Below, piece after piece: positions 42,514 to 52,799 of a stretch of DNA of 64,000 nucleotides. The stretch is from Hippopus hippopus. Taxonomy: Eukaryota > Mollusca > Bivalvia > Cardiida > Cardiidae. The notes beneath the pieces are model-generated. The model was not told the DNA's origin. It searched no databases and saw only the letters and a list, made by a program, of their open reading frames with translations. Within the stretch, counting starts at the first letter, position 1. The number at the start of each line of letters is the position of its first letter. The position numbers and the translations under genes are program-made. Location: NCBI GenBank assembly GCA_946811185.2, contig OX328106.1, positions 26,782,426-26,846,425 on the forward strand, in the 5' to 3' direction.

Positions 42514-42724
42514 TTAACCCTTAGGCTGCTAAGCGCAACTCACTGACCTATTGCGGACAGTGTAGATCAAGATCAGACTGCACAGAACGTGCAGTCTGAT
42601 CTTTGATCTGCACTGTCCGAGAAGGACACACTTCCCCCGAAAATTACCTTTGGAATAGAAAAAAATGTGGTTTTACTATGGACTTAAAAGTTTCATTTCA
42701 CTTATTTAGCAGAATAATGGTTAA
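42514..42724 (+). repeat. MITE family B, complete
   Basis: TTAACCCTTAGGCTGCTAAG at 42514 and TTAGCAGAATAATGGTTAA at the right; TTAA at both ends (42514-42517, 42721-42724). The hairpin 42558-42619 has one mismatch. Confidence 0.94.
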
Positions 42725-42751
42725 AGAATAACGCTCAGTACAAATGAGTAG

Positions 42752-42975
42752 TGCTCTGGCAAAATGGGATTTAATTCATTTTCGTGATGCATTGTACCAA
42801 GCAAGACATTTCATAATTTTGGGTCCATTAAATCTATTTTGTCTAATAAGCGACCGAATTATGAGGTAGAATATCCTTGGACATGCAGAAAATTTACTAA
42901 GAACAAAATGAACAGACCCATGTTAGTATGCTCGGACAGCTCAGGCTGATATTGGTCGGTACATTTTTGAAAACC
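42752..42975 (-). repeat. MITE family C, right end lost
   Basis: GCTCTGGCAAAATGGGATTT, GATGCATTGTACCAAGCAAG, then an eroded core (TGCTCGGACAGCTCAGGC). Confidence 0.7.
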
Positions 42976-43164
42976 CCTTTTGTTTGAAAAATTGTAAATT
43001 GTTAAAAGTTTTAAATAAAGAGCTGTTTTAACAGTGAGTACAAAGATGCTGACAGGTTTATGCTCTGTAACATCAACTTCTTTCATGCGAAAATGCGTTT
43101 TGTCTTCCTGTTTATACATAGATTTCTAATAAAGTTAAATATAGCGAATAATCGTTTCAATCTA

Positions 43165-43387
43165 CCTTACAATCCTAAAAGTTTTATTGATTCTGAAAAA
43201 GTTGGATTTTGAAGCCATTGCAGGGAAAGAAGAATATGCCGGAAAACTACATTTTCCCCTTTTCCCACAATGCTTTCTATCTTTAGAAAGATAAATCCTA
43301 TCATTTGAGAGGTATCCAATGTGTCGTCTGCAAATACTCTCAGAATGGGCCAGTAAAAAAATGATTTCATCTAGTGAAATGTTAAAT
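43165..43387 (-). repeat. MITE family A, reversed, diverged
   Basis: TTACAATCCTAAAAGTTTTA to TCTAGTGAAATGTTAA; the stem centre has changed to ATGCCGGAAAACTACAT. Confidence 0.75.
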
Positions 43388-43419
43388 TCAGAGGTGTCTC
43401 TGCAATGAATACACTCACT

Positions 43420-43747
43420 TATACTTGTTTGAACTTGATCAAAATACCCATCGATCATGTTGTCGACCGACTTCCGGTTCCTGTCAATAAGTACTTCGAC
43501 TTCCTGTTTGTCACTTGATTTCAAGAGGAGAAATACAATGAGAATAATTGAGCGTTTGATCACAGTCACGTGCAGGATTCGATGACTGATAAATCAGTAA
43601 CTCTCTATCGGTATCGTATGGCAAGATCCACACGTAATGTAATTTCTGCAAAATGTCATTTGTCACGTTATTCATGTTTAATGAAGACGACACTCCTGGT
43701 GCTGTTAGCAGCGATTGTCTGACTTCACACCTATCGTCACATGTCAC
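43420..43747 (-). other. possible unidentified exon(s), weak
   Basis: Two overlapping minus-strand frames look more protein-like than repeat shadows: MTCDDRCEVRQSLLTAPGVS to ILPYDTDRELLIYQSSNPA (43747-43511), and EVEVLIDRNRKSVDNMIDGY plus FDQVQTSI (ending near 43425), which is followed by the donor-like AA|GTGAGT. A T/C-rich tract with CAG lies just before the second. They sit upstream of the opsin exon on the same strand, but neither shows transmembrane character. No family is recognised. Confidence 0.15.
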
Positions 43748-43982
43748 ACTTTATTAATCATTTCGTGTTCACCCACCTCCGCAACTGACAAGCCCGAGTT
43801 TTTAGAACGATCACAATGTAATTGATATTAGTTTAGTCTCATATAATTTTTTTCAGAATGATCAAATACTCTTTAAATATGTTATACATGTATCAGTTTT
43901 TTTTAAAAATAAGTTGTATTTGGATGAGACTACAAAAAAAAAAATTAGAGCCAAGATTGTCGCGACAATGTGATCAGCTTAT

Positions 43983-44916
43983 ACCCCTATTCCATTGGGC
44001 GGCGATTCTACTGCGCTCATGGCGATCGTGGCGCTTTTCCAAAATCTTCCAAATCGCCGCGGAAGCGCCCACATGTGCAACATTTTGTGACTTAAGCGTT
44101 TCCAGTACGCTTATAGTTCTCTCAATCACGATTTCTCTGCGCTGGCCACGATCCTGTCACGCCGTTATTGCACTTCTACGGGGCTTCCAAAACGCTTATA
44201 CTACACCTCAAATACGGCGTGGTATTTCAGGCTTACTACGTTGCTGCTGCGACCTTGCTACGACCTATGCGCAGGAGCTGCGCTTCTGTTGCGGTTTTTG
44301 GAACGTTTCTATATAGAATTGGCGATTTAACTACGTTGGCAGCAGTTGACCATCGTCTTCGAAGAAAATAGATCGAATTGCTGCAGAAGTTGTGCTCCTG
44401 CTTGAAGTTATGAACAATAGATTGATATGATTTGGTGTTACATTTTGTTACGATGCGCTGCATTTCCACAACGCTACTGGCGCTGTGGCTACGATACTGC
44501 TGCGTTCATGAATTTTTTGCTACGTTTTTACTACAATTTTTGCTACGCTTTTACTACAATTTTGTGCCTGTTCGTGCCCACGGCGATCCCACTACGTAAA
44601 TTTTGAGCAAAGTCAAAACAGGCGCCGTGAAGTGACGATCATGAAGATTTCGGTACTGTTTAACTACAATCAAGGCGTTTCTACTGCGCTGTTGCCGTTT
44701 CCTTACAATTCACGGCGTTTTTAACCAAAATTCGAAGCATAGGGGAATCGCCGCTCATTGGAATGAAGGTTTAAAGTGGCGATCATGAAGCTTCCGATAT
44801 GCTTCTACTACGATCAAGACGTCTCTACTGCGCTGTTGTCGTTTCTCCTACGATTCACGGCGTTTTGACCAAAATTTCGAAGCGTACCGGAATCACCGCT
44901 CAGTGGAATTGGGGTA
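43983..44916. mobile_element. 934-bp TIR element, GC-richer, unknown superfamily
   Basis: The left end TACCCCTATTCCATTGGGCG matches the inverse of the right end (GCTCAGTGGAATTGGGGTA) over about 30 bp. An internal copy of the end, GGGGAATCGCCGCTCATTGG, is at about 44741, and the last two 145-bp blocks (44626-44770 and 44775-44915) are diverged duplicates sharing TCTACTGCGCTGTTG and ATTCACGGCGTTTT. The words CTACGTTGCTGC and GGCGATC recur throughout. No transposase motif was seen. Confidence 0.75.
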
Positions 44917-44982
44917 GTACATGAAACGAACGCAATTTGTAGAAGATGGCGAACCCTTTCAGTGCCGTTGGCTATCTAGCCC

Positions 44983-45202
44983 TATACCATATAATCGCGT
45001 GTTTTAACAATCCTGAGGAAAGCTACATTTGAAAACACCACGGGAAAAGGAGAAATGCTGGCTACCAGCATCTTCTGCATTTTCCACATTGTTTTCCACC
45101 CTTCCAAAACCAAATTTTAATTTTTGACTCGTTATATTAAGTCGTCTACGAAGGCTTTCAGTTTGGAAAAGTGTAAACTATTGTCTTTTGGTAAAGATTC
45201 AA
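44983..45202 (-). repeat. MITE family A, reversed
   Basis: CCCTATACCATATAATCGCG to TTTTGGTAAAGATTC; stem GGGAAAAGGAGAAATGCTGG pairs with a worn right arm. Confidence 0.85.
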
Positions 45203-45209
45203 GCAGCAT

Positions 45210-45290
45210 TTGCTGATGGCGTAAATCAAGATCGGACTGTACGAACATGGAGTCAGATCTCTGATTTACATTGTCCGTTCTTCGGTGCTA
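45210..45290 (+). repeat. MITE family B hairpin fragment
   Basis: GATGGCGTAAATCAAGATCG and GATCTCTGATTTACATTGTC. No termini. Confidence 0.6.
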
Positions 45291-45334
45291 AAATATGGAG
45301 AGAGATTAATTTATAGTGAAAACTGCTCTGCAGC

Positions 45335-45680
45335 AGCGAAAAAAATCCCGCATTTTCTTCTTTTTCGACGACAGTTTCTACATTTTCATCGTCAAAGCCT
45401 GTCATTCGAGTGTCATTCTAACTTCCATCTGCAAATGCATTAATCCTTAGGTTGCATAGGGCGACCCACTGACCCTTTGCGCACAGTGTAGATCAAGATC
45501 AGACTGCCCAGAACCTGCAGTCTGATCTTTGATCTACACTTTCCGATAAAGACATATACCCCCGCCAGACAAATACCTTTGAAATAGCAAAATTTAGGTT
45601 TTTTTTCCTGTTTGAAAGTTTTTTAGCAGGATAAGGGCTAATTTGGTACATGTCTCAAATTTTGTTGTCTGATAGGTACA
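45335..45680 (-). repeat. MITE family A split by a family B insertion
   Basis: The first part (AATCCCGCATTTTCTTC to CCATCTGCAAATGCAT) ends at 45439; the rest resumes at 45642 with TTTGGTACATGTCTCAAATT and TTGTTGTCTGATAGG. Removing the insert restores the family A order GCAAATGC-TTTAATTTGG. Confidence 0.8.
45440..45641 (+). repeat. MITE family B inserted at TTAA inside family A
   Basis: TTAATCCTTAGGTTGCATAG to TTAGCAGGATAAGGGCTAA. The left duplication is TTAA (45440-45443), the right one CTAA (45638-45641) after a substitution. Hairpin at 45486-45542. Confidence 0.88.
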
Positions 45681-45689
45681 TACATGTAG

Positions 45690-45810
45690 TTATCTCCTCA
45701 GCAGACGACAGTTTTAGACTGCTCACCAGCATTTTATCCTTTTCCCATCATGTTTTCTTCAAAAGCCTTTCTACGTCAGGGTCGATCAAACAAGTTCTCT
45801 AAAGGGTGAA
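45690..45810 (+). repeat. MITE family A, internally deleted
   Basis: TCAGCAGACGACAGTTTTAG then directly ACCAGCATTTTATCCTTTTC and the right end TCTCTAAAGGGTGAA. Confidence 0.7.
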
Positions 45811-46041
45811 TTAACTCTAAACCACACAACTTCATGTTTTGACGATCCCAAAGGGAAAGGTCTTTTGAAAGCATTGTTGGACAAGGAGAAAATGCTGGGA
45901 ACAAGCATTTTCTCCTTTTCCAACAATGCTTTCTTCCTTTTCAGAGACAAATTTCATTATTTGTGCAACATTTAACTTGTCGTCTGCAAGTGCTTTCAAT
46001 TTGGACGAGTCTAAAGTTTTGTCGTCTGGTCAAGAATTTAG
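45811..46041 (-). repeat. MITE family A, complete, reversed
   Basis: TTAACTCTAAACCACACAAC to GTCTGGTCAAGAATTTA. Unusual stem variant AGCATTGTTGGACAAGGAG with compensating changes in the partner arm (CTCCTTTTCCAACAATGCT). Confidence 0.92.
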
Positions 46042-46044
46042 AAA

Positions 46045-47150
46045 TCAACTACACACTGTTAATTTGAACTGATCTCTTGGTTCTCATGGTGTCCATATTA
46101 TCGCGGATATCCGACAAATAATTGAATTTCTACGAGAAGACGACCTTTTGTTTACCTTTCAACGAGCAATTCCCAAGTCACACGGTACCACGTGATGCCA
46201 CCTTTAATCTTATCGTTCTACGAGTATTTGTCAAAGAACCGCCTCCTTACTTTTTGACCTAATACAGTTTATATACATGTATATGTAATACGTTGATCTC
46301 TCTTGAACCTTGAATGAATGAATGTTGTTTTAAGGCGCATCGATAGCTTTGGTCATTTAGCGTGCTTCTATTAAATGATGATTAAAGTGGGATTAGTTTT
46401 AGCAAAAACAGATTAGAACAAAATGAGAGCAATAAAAAGAGTTGAAAAAAAAAGAAGGAAAACGTGTGATCTTGATAAGTATAAAAGACATTATTGAGTA
46501 ACAGGGCAATCCCTATCTACTCAAAAATGATGAAGTTAAGATTGTGACAAAAAAATTGAACCAAATGTTGAATTGATAGTAAAAATTCTTTAAATGAAGA
46601 TTAATGGAAGGATCATGTGTGATTTTTAATCGCATTAAATGTATTACTGAGTGGCTGGGCAATCCCTGCCTACAACGAGGAAAAAAAGTCGACTTTAACT
46701 TGGTAGTTGGCAACAAAAGAGTATCTTGGGCAATACAGATGATTCGGGGTGAATCTCTCGAGACAATAAATGGTCTAACACCGGTAATTTGTGGTACTTT
46801 TAAAAAGAGTGAAAATCACGAACTTTGACCGTCTGATGTTCTTTCATATGAGTTTTGCTGTTTCTTTCTCTAGAATATATGTCCAGTGGCCTTTACAAAA
46901 ACACAGAAAAAGTAGCATCATCAAAAGCGTTTTTTTTTTTTTATTTTTCCTTCTTCCGCCAAAAACCTTCGAAAAAATCAGGATAGAAAGAGTGCCCTAC
47001 TGCCTATAGACCATGTTTCTTGATATGATCTCAAGCAAGAGTTTCCAAAGATATACCAACATAGCATTCTCTTTCTCAAGAAATTAAATTAACTCAGATA
47101 CTCATTTTGGACCTGGCCAAATAACTTTCCTGATAAAATAGTGAATTAAG
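46045..47150. other. gene-free stretch
   Basis: Two similar blocks, AACAGGGCAATCCCTATCTA near 46500 and GGCTGGGCAATCCCTGCCTA near 46653, suggest a diverged local duplication of about 150 bp. No exon was recognised. Confidence 0.4.
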
Positions 47151-47154
47151 TATA

Positions 47155-47275
47155 CTTGTTGTCAAGGACGCATTATGAATTCATCATTATGTAATGACTT
47201 ACTTTGTTCAGTACATCAAGGAGATGCATTAAACCCCACCCCACCCCTTTTTTTTTTGTCCATAGCGACGCTCAT
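47155..47275 (+). repeat. MITE family C, right half
   Basis: ATGTAATGACTTACTTTGTT, ACATCAAGGAGATGCATTAA and a worn end CCATAGCGACGCTCATAT. Confidence 0.65.
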
Positions 47276-47554
47276 ATTTTAACCCTTTCAAATCGAGACA
47301 GAAAACTACCTACCAACCATAGAGACACACATTTTCAACAAATGTTTCTCTCGTCTTCTTTGGGCGATAAATATTCGGGATGTCTGTACCTCTGTTCCTA
47401 TCGCTGCTTTTTTTACCTGAAAGAATACAAGAAGAGTAACTGTGAGACTGACAGATAATCTTGCCCATGGACGCTCCCACTAAGCTATGCTTATCATGCA
47501 TGAGGCAAATTACTGGAAAGCCTCAGCCTAGAACTGATGATGCAAGTAAAGATG

Positions 47555-47800
47555 TGAGCAATACTCTGTCAAAAGGGGGCTTAATGCATCTTTGTGATGC
47601 ATTGTATCATGCAAGTCATCACATAATTATGCATTCATTATATCCATTTTTGTCCACCAAATGACTGATTCCTGAGGTAGAATGGTCCTTGGACATTCAG
47701 AAATTTGACCACAAGCAAACAGTTTCGGCACATGTCAGCCTGCGCGGACTGCGTAGGCTGACCTGGGTCGATACTTTTTGCAGATCCATTAAGCATGGCT
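47555..47800 (-). repeat. MITE family C copy, reversed
   Basis: GAGCAATACTCTGTCAAAAG, core GTCAGCCTGCGCGGACTGCG, end CCATTAAGCATGGCTCATAT, which has lost the CCCCTTTTCCAGAG step. Confidence 0.88.
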
Positions 47801-48065
47801 CATATATAAAGACATAAATGAGCCAGTTGTCGCAGTGTGCGGCATACCTTTGCAAGAGGCAAAGAGCACCTTCTCACTACCCTCATTAAAACGGATATCA
47901 TTAACTTTATTTGTTGTTTAACTTCGAATTTATGCCAGTATCTTAAAGCATACTTCTTATTTGATTCAAGATGGCCGACAAGTGGCCAATGTTTATCATG
48001 CAGTCCACTAGGAGTTGGTAATATTCATCTGCCAAAGTTGGAACTACTTTTCCAGTAGCATAGAT

Positions 48066-48247
48066 ATGAGCCACATGGGTCGAAACTTTTTGCTATCGGC
48101 CAATTTTCTGTATGCCAAAGGAACATTCCACGTCAGGATTCAGTCAGTTGTTATACAAAATGAATTTTATGGATCCATAGCTATGTGTTGCTGGGCATAA
48201 TCCATCACGGAGATACATTAAACACTTCTTGGTAGAGCATGGCTCAA
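48066..48247 (+). repeat. MITE family C, left third deleted
   Basis: ATGAGCCACATGGGTCGAAA joins the end directly to the right hairpin arm; the right side GGAACATTCCACGTCAGGAT to GAGCATGGCTCAATTA is normal. Confidence 0.8.
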
Positions 48248-48282
48248 TTATGGTAAATCGTCATAAAGGTATAATATTCTTG

Positions 48283-48471
48283 GGCCCGTATTCACCATTC
48301 TTTCTTAAAAAAATATTTTTATCGATATTGTCAATAATTTCTATGTTCCAAAGTAACACAATTTCTGATTGTCTAAACAAAACAGTTTAGCCAATCAGAC
48401 ACTGCGTTGCTTTCTAAATCTAGAATAAGACTTTGAATGTAATATGCAATGGTTGGTGAATATGGACCCAG
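48283..48471. repeat. MITE family D, reference copy
   Basis: GGGCCCGTATTCACCATTCT at the left and GGTTGGTGAATATGGACCCA at the right. The inner stem pairs TTCTGATTGTCTAAAC with GTTTAGCCAATCAGACA. Length about 189 bp; no coding capacity. Confidence 0.88.
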
Positions 48472-48494
48472 CATTGTTCTACAAAAGCCTTCAA

Positions 48495-48725
48495 AACACT
48501 TTATTACGAGATTTTCCACGTTAGTGCGACTTTTTTTTTCGCCTTATTACATGTTTTAAATTCAAGTTATAACGAGATTTATCGCGTTATTACGACTTTT
48601 AAACACGTAATATTACCTGTTTTAAAACACGTTATTACGAGATTTTTGCCGCGTTAGTGCGACTTCTTTTCGCATTATTACGTGTTTTAAATTGACGTTA
48701 TTACGTGTTTTTGAAAAACATTTTA
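48495..48725 (+). repeat. diverged direct repeats of TTATTACGAGATTTT
   Basis: A block with TTATTACGAGATTTTCCACG, GTTAGTGCGACTTT and TTATTACATGTTTTAAATT at 48502 recurs about 129 bp later with small changes (GCGTTAGTGCGACTTC). Intermediate partial copies are present. Confidence 0.75.
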
Positions 48726-48844
48726 CCTTCATTTTGACCCTTGCAGGTATTCTTATTGATCTTTTTATTTACTCATTGTAAATTGTCATCTGTTTCGAGC
48801 TTTTTTCCCCAAAATTACAAGGTTGGATAAAGTCAACTGAAAGC

Positions 48845-49064
48845 TTAACCCTTAGCCTGCTAAGTGCGACCCAAGGACCTTTTGTGGACAGTGTAGATCA
48901 AGATCAGACTGCACAGAACGTGCAGTCTGATCTTGGATCTACACTGTCCAATAAGAAAATATTTTCCCCACAAAAAAAAAAAAAACCCTTTGAAATAGCA
49001 AAATATTGATTTTTGATAGCGGTTAGAAAGTTTCAGTTCACTTATTTAGCAGGTTAAGGGTTAA
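48845..49064 (+). repeat. MITE family B, best reference copy
   Basis: TTAA at 48845-48848 and 49061-49064 bracket 212 bp. Inner ends are CCCTTAGCCTGCTAAGTGCG and TTTAGCAGGTTAAGGG, which are inverse over about 15 bp. The hairpin at 48890-48950 pairs GTGTAGATCAAGATCAGACT with its inverse around ACAGAACGTGC, with one mismatch. To the right come an A run and TTTGAAATAGCAAAATATTG. TTAA duplications and CCC/GGG ends again suggest piggyBac-type mobilisation. Confidence 0.95.
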
Positions 49065-49900
49065 TAGATCTAGATGTATATTCCTGTAACGTGCTGATGC
49101 ATGCCAACTTTCCTTGTATCAACTCCCTGGGGGGGGGGGGGGGCATTCATCGATATAAACTTGCTACAAGTGTCTTCATCCAAACCCTGTCCGGAGAAGG
49201 TTTTGATTGAGTGAATTTGCCGGTTTTCTTCTATAATTCAACGTTTTATTTTCTGGGAAAGAAATCATACACGCAAGCACTAAATTACTTAAATAAGTGT
49301 CATACACATGTCATACACATGTAGATCTATACATGTACGAACGACTTTCTCAACAAAATAGCTCTCCTCTAGAACTCGCAACTCGACTTCTCAGCGGTGC
49401 AGCGTGAATACAACGAACTCGTAAATTTTACACCGAAAGACTTTTAGAGCATCGTTAGCATCAAACAATACATTCCTCTTTATCTTGAGTTTTAACGATC
49501 CTCACTCGTAGAGGACTGAAATATTTCCGTTAACGACTTCCTATCGATAAAACAATCTACACAGGTATTGCAGCTTTCTTTGACCTTTGAAAACTAATTC
49601 GCGGCATTACCGTATATTTAAGCGACGAAATTAAATCCTTTGCTTATAAACAGAGTTAAATCAAACACGAAAATGCAGAGTATTTGTATAAGAATATTAT
49701 TAATTGTAATATATATTCTTATAATATTTACTTAAGTGTCGTTTTATACTTTTTCTATCAAAACTCCAGTTGGTTTAATTCTTGTCAGGTGACACACAAC
49801 CGGCGTTAAACAATAAAATATAGGACAAAAAATTAGCATACAGGTCAAAGAACCTAGAAGAGCTTGTAGTAGATCTAGACACAAGGTAATATAAATTCTT
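49065..49900. other. gene-free stretch
   Basis: A G run at 49130-49142 and AT-rich DNA; no recognised exon or repeat family. Confidence 0.4.
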
Positions 49901-49902
49901 CT

Positions 49903-50118
49903 TTAACTCTTTATCAAACAATCCCGGGTTTTCACGACCCTGAGAAAGAAGCCTTCTGAAAACATTGTGGAAAAAGGAGAAAATGCTGGTAACCAGCATT
50001 TTCTCCTTTTCCCACAATGTTTTCTACCCTTCTCAAAAGAAATTTCAATTTTTGAGTCACATTAATATTTTCGTCTGCAAATGCTTCCAATTTGGACTAG
50101 TCCAAAATTATGTTGTCT
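49903..50118 (-). repeat. MITE family A, right end worn
   Basis: TTAACTCTTTATCAAACAAT at the left; hairpin 49965-50015 strong; the right end stops at AAAATTATGTTGTCTTCC without the GGTAAAG step. Confidence 0.9.
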
Positions 50119-50189
50119 TCCATATTGAGCCATTATACCATTATGATTTTGTTAGATACTTGATCCAGTCTCGATAAAATGTTTTAATA

Positions 50190-50316
50190 GTTAGCCTCCA
50201 TCTCTCTGTCTCTCTATCTGTCTGTCTGTCTCTCTGTCTGTCTCTCTATCTCTGTATATATATATATATATATATCTCTCTCTCTCCCCTTCTTTTCCCT
50301 CCCCTCCCTACCCTAT

Positions 50317-50347
<31 letters not shown>

Positions 50348-50352
50348 GTTTG
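50190..50352 (+). repeat. compound microsatellite (TCTG/TCTC)n-(TA)n-(TC)n-(TCTG)n
   Basis: TCTG and TCTC units to about 50255, then TATATATA to 50274, TC and C-rich DNA, then five or six pure TCTG units at 50319-50342. Confidence 0.95.
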
Positions 50353-50749
50353 TGCCTTTCTCTCTTTCACTTTAAACACTACAAAGAAAAACATAAAAAA
50401 GAAATTATTTCCAGCGTTTTCACGATAAAAGATATAGCGATTTCTCAAGAGCTTTCAGATAATGCAAGAAAACGGTTAACTAGAAATCTCCTTAAACAAT
50501 TCTGTGACAAAAATACTTTCCAAAACAATTCATGTAAAATAATAACAATCAACTCATTAATTAAGGTTTCAATCATGAGACATGAACACAAGTTAAAACA
50601 CTGTGGCAAAAAGGATGTCTCCGTTTGACACATTTTTTTGAAAGAAGCGTACGGCAATATTTCGTGGAAACTTTTCTAAAGAAGGGTATTGATTAAACTT
50701 AAACTTACAAACATACTGTAGTGCTGACAAAAGTGCGGACTATTTGAAT

Positions 50750-51010
50750 CATGCTCTTTGAACAGGGAAATTAATGCATCTGAAATAGTATTGACCTACG
50801 ATAGCCTGCGCTGACTGCACAGGCTGACATAGGTCAAATCTTTTTACTATTTGTAAATCTTCTGCATGTTCTAGGACCATACTACCTCATGATCGCATCG
50901 GTTATAAGACATAATGGTTTTTATGGGTCCATAACCATGTGCCGAACTGTTTGGTATAATGCAACACGGAGCCGCAATATACCTCCTTTTCTCAGAGCAT
51001 GGTTCATTTT
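50750..51010 (+). repeat. MITE family C copy
   Basis: ATCATGCTCTTTGAACAGGG to CTCAGAGCATGGTTCATTTT; core GATAGCCTGCGCTGACTGCA is mismatched. Confidence 0.85.
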
Positions 51011-51094
51011 ACACTCTTGTGCAACGCTTGTTTTATCGGGTCTGATCAAACGTCTGAACTTTATTGTTTCCCATTTGCAAGCACATGATGTGGG

Positions 51095-51530
51095 AGACGG
51101 TAGGTTTGGTAATAGAGCCTAAGCTCACACCAGATTGATTTTAATACTTGTTCTGCTAAATAACTAAACTGAAATTTTCATTTTGATAGTAGAAACCCAA
51201 ATATGGCTATTTCAAAGTTATGTTTTGGGGAATGATATCTCCTTATCGGGCAGTGTAGATCCAAGATCAGACTGCACGTTCTGTGCAGTCTGATCTTGAT
51301 CTACACTGTCCGCAAAGAGTCAGTGAGTCTCGCTTAGCAGCCAAAGGGTTAAATGGTGTTACAAGCCGGTTTCAAAACTATTTCAGTAATATGACCATAG
51401 CATCTTTCGGGATCTGAAGTACCTTGTTCAAGGACACTCTGAAGGAAAACTCCAGTATCTCGTGTAAGAATGTTGCGTAGAGCATCAGCCTCGCGTACCA
51501 GATTGATTGAATGGTGTTATAAGCTGCTTT
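51095..51530 (-). mobile_element. SINE, reversed, carrying a family B insertion
   Basis: The tail begins near 51130 (ACCAGATTGATT), is broken by the MITE at 51141-51352, and resumes AAATGGTGTTACAAGCCGGT, ATTTCAGTAATATGACC, then the body TTGTTCAAGGACACTCTGAA. A paralogue at 51505-51530 shows the unbroken order AGATTGATTGAATGGTGTTA. Confidence 0.65.
51141..51352 (-). repeat. MITE family B, complete, inserted in a SINE
   Basis: TTAATACTTGTTCTGCTAAA to GCAGCCAAAGGGTTAA with TTAA at both ends. Hairpin 51253-51310 nearly perfect. Length 212 bp. Confidence 0.93.
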
Positions 51531-51654
51531 CAACAAACACAGGACATACATGCACTACGGTTTCGCCCAGATCTAAAATAGTGTTGAAAGTGGCTAAAAG
51601 CACCTTTCGAAAATCCTAATCAACCATCATCTGAGAGGTCTAGGTATAAAGAAT

Positions 51655-51865
51655 AAAAGGATATTGACTGATTAATTGGTTTTTCCGCCGCTTTCACCAT
51701 TATTTCAGTCGTATCACGGCGACAGTTCACACTTTCATATAGATGTATGTCTTGGGTTTCACCAGTACCAGGTTAGGGGTCCAATTTTCATATCCAAAGC
51801 TTTACCCACGAAAAACCAAGTGCTTTTAGTGAGGCTCGGACCTGGTTAATAAAAGGAAAAAGAAG
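51655..51865 (-). mobile_element. SINE copy, reversed
   Basis: GCCGCTTTCACCATTATTTC and GTCGTATCACGGCGACAG are the reversed 3' tail; GGTTTCACCAGTACCAGGTT is the body; GAGGCTCGGACCTGG is the B-box region. Confidence 0.7.
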
Positions 51866-51867
51866 TG

Positions 51868-52075
51868 GGTTAAAGCCGCTTACAGCATCATTCCAGTTAT
51901 ATCACAGCGGCAGCCCACATATTCATGTTTGTCCTTAGTTTCCCCAGTGCTAGGTTGGGGCCCTGAAGTGTCTTGCCAAAGGACACTCCCAAGACAAACC
52001 CAGTGTTTCCAGCTGGGCTCGAACCCGTGGCATTCAGGTTACGCGTCCTACACTGTACTACAAAACCCTCCAGAA
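51868..52075 (-). mobile_element. SINE copy, reversed, in tandem with the previous
   Basis: GCCGCTTACAGCATCATTCC, TTATATCACAGCGGCAGC, body CCCAGTGCTAGGTTGGGGCC, and a well-kept reversed B box GGGCTCGAACCCGTGG. The anticodon-like arm and A box (GCGTCCTACACTGTACTAC) follow. Confidence 0.75.
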
Positions 52076-52269
52076 AAACAATGCGAAATCAAAAAAAAAA
52101 AAATCAAAAATTGCAGAGAGTCCTTGACATTGCAAGTTCGAGCTATGCATATCATATTCATCAAGAAAACGTTAACATAAAGATGTCAATCTTTATACAG
52201 CATAATAGCAATGAAAGCACTGCTGAGTCGCGCGACTTGATCTTGATCAAAGCTGTCCACAAAACCGCC

Positions 52270-52351
52270 TTAACTCTCTTACAGACGACAAAAGTTTAAA
52301 CATGTCCATATTCATAGTACGTGTATTTGCAGACGGCAGCCATGATATAGC
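52270..52351 (+). repeat. MITE family A, left-end fragment
   Basis: TAACTCTCTTACAGACGACA, TATTTGCAGACGGCAGCC; stops exactly at the TTAA of the next family B copy. Confidence 0.7.
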
Positions 52352-52565
52352 TTAACCCTTAACCTGCTTGATAACTTTAAATGAAACTTTCAAGCCGACG
52401 GTAAAAAACCAAGTTTTGCCATATTTCAAATGTATTTTTAAGGAAAGATAACTCCTTATCGGACAGTGTAGATCCAACAACAGACTGCACGTTCTGTGCA
52501 GTCTAATCTTGATCTACACTGTCCGCAAAAGGTCAGTGGGTCGCGCCTAGCAGCCTAGGGGTCAA
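52352..52565 (-). repeat. MITE family B, nearly complete, reversed
   Basis: TTAACCCTTAACCTGCTTGA to CCTAGCAGCCTAGGGGTCAA. Hairpin 52462-52522 with a few mismatches. Confidence 0.92.
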
Positions 52566-52792
52566 TAATTTTTCCACATAGCAAAATTTTAGGCTGGCCC
52601 AAATTCAAAGCATTTTGCAGAAAAGAAAATAAAGGTGGCCCAAATGACATAATTTGTCCTTGATAGGGTAGAAAACATTGTGAGAAAAGGAGAAAATGCT
52701 GGTGACCAGCATTTTCTCCTTTTCCCACAATGTTTTCAAAAGCCTCCTGCCTCAGAGTCATTAAGAGTAGGGACTGTGTGGTAAAGCGTGGT
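52566..52792 (+). repeat. MITE family A, complete hairpin
   Basis: GCAAAATTTTAGGCTGGCCC to GGGACTGTGTGGTAAAGCG. The hairpin at 52676-52731 is perfect; the outer left end is eroded. Confidence 0.9.
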
Positions 52793-52799
52793 ATGATGG

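Noticed and set aside
43858..44371. Two plus-strand ORFs (152 and 67 codons) as candidate genes.
   Set aside because: They lie inside the 43983-44916 TIR element, overlap in different frames, and repeat low-complexity words.
48845..49064. TTAACCCTTA words as possible interstitial telomeric repeats.
   Set aside because: They are the ends of single MITEs, not tandem TTAGGG arrays.
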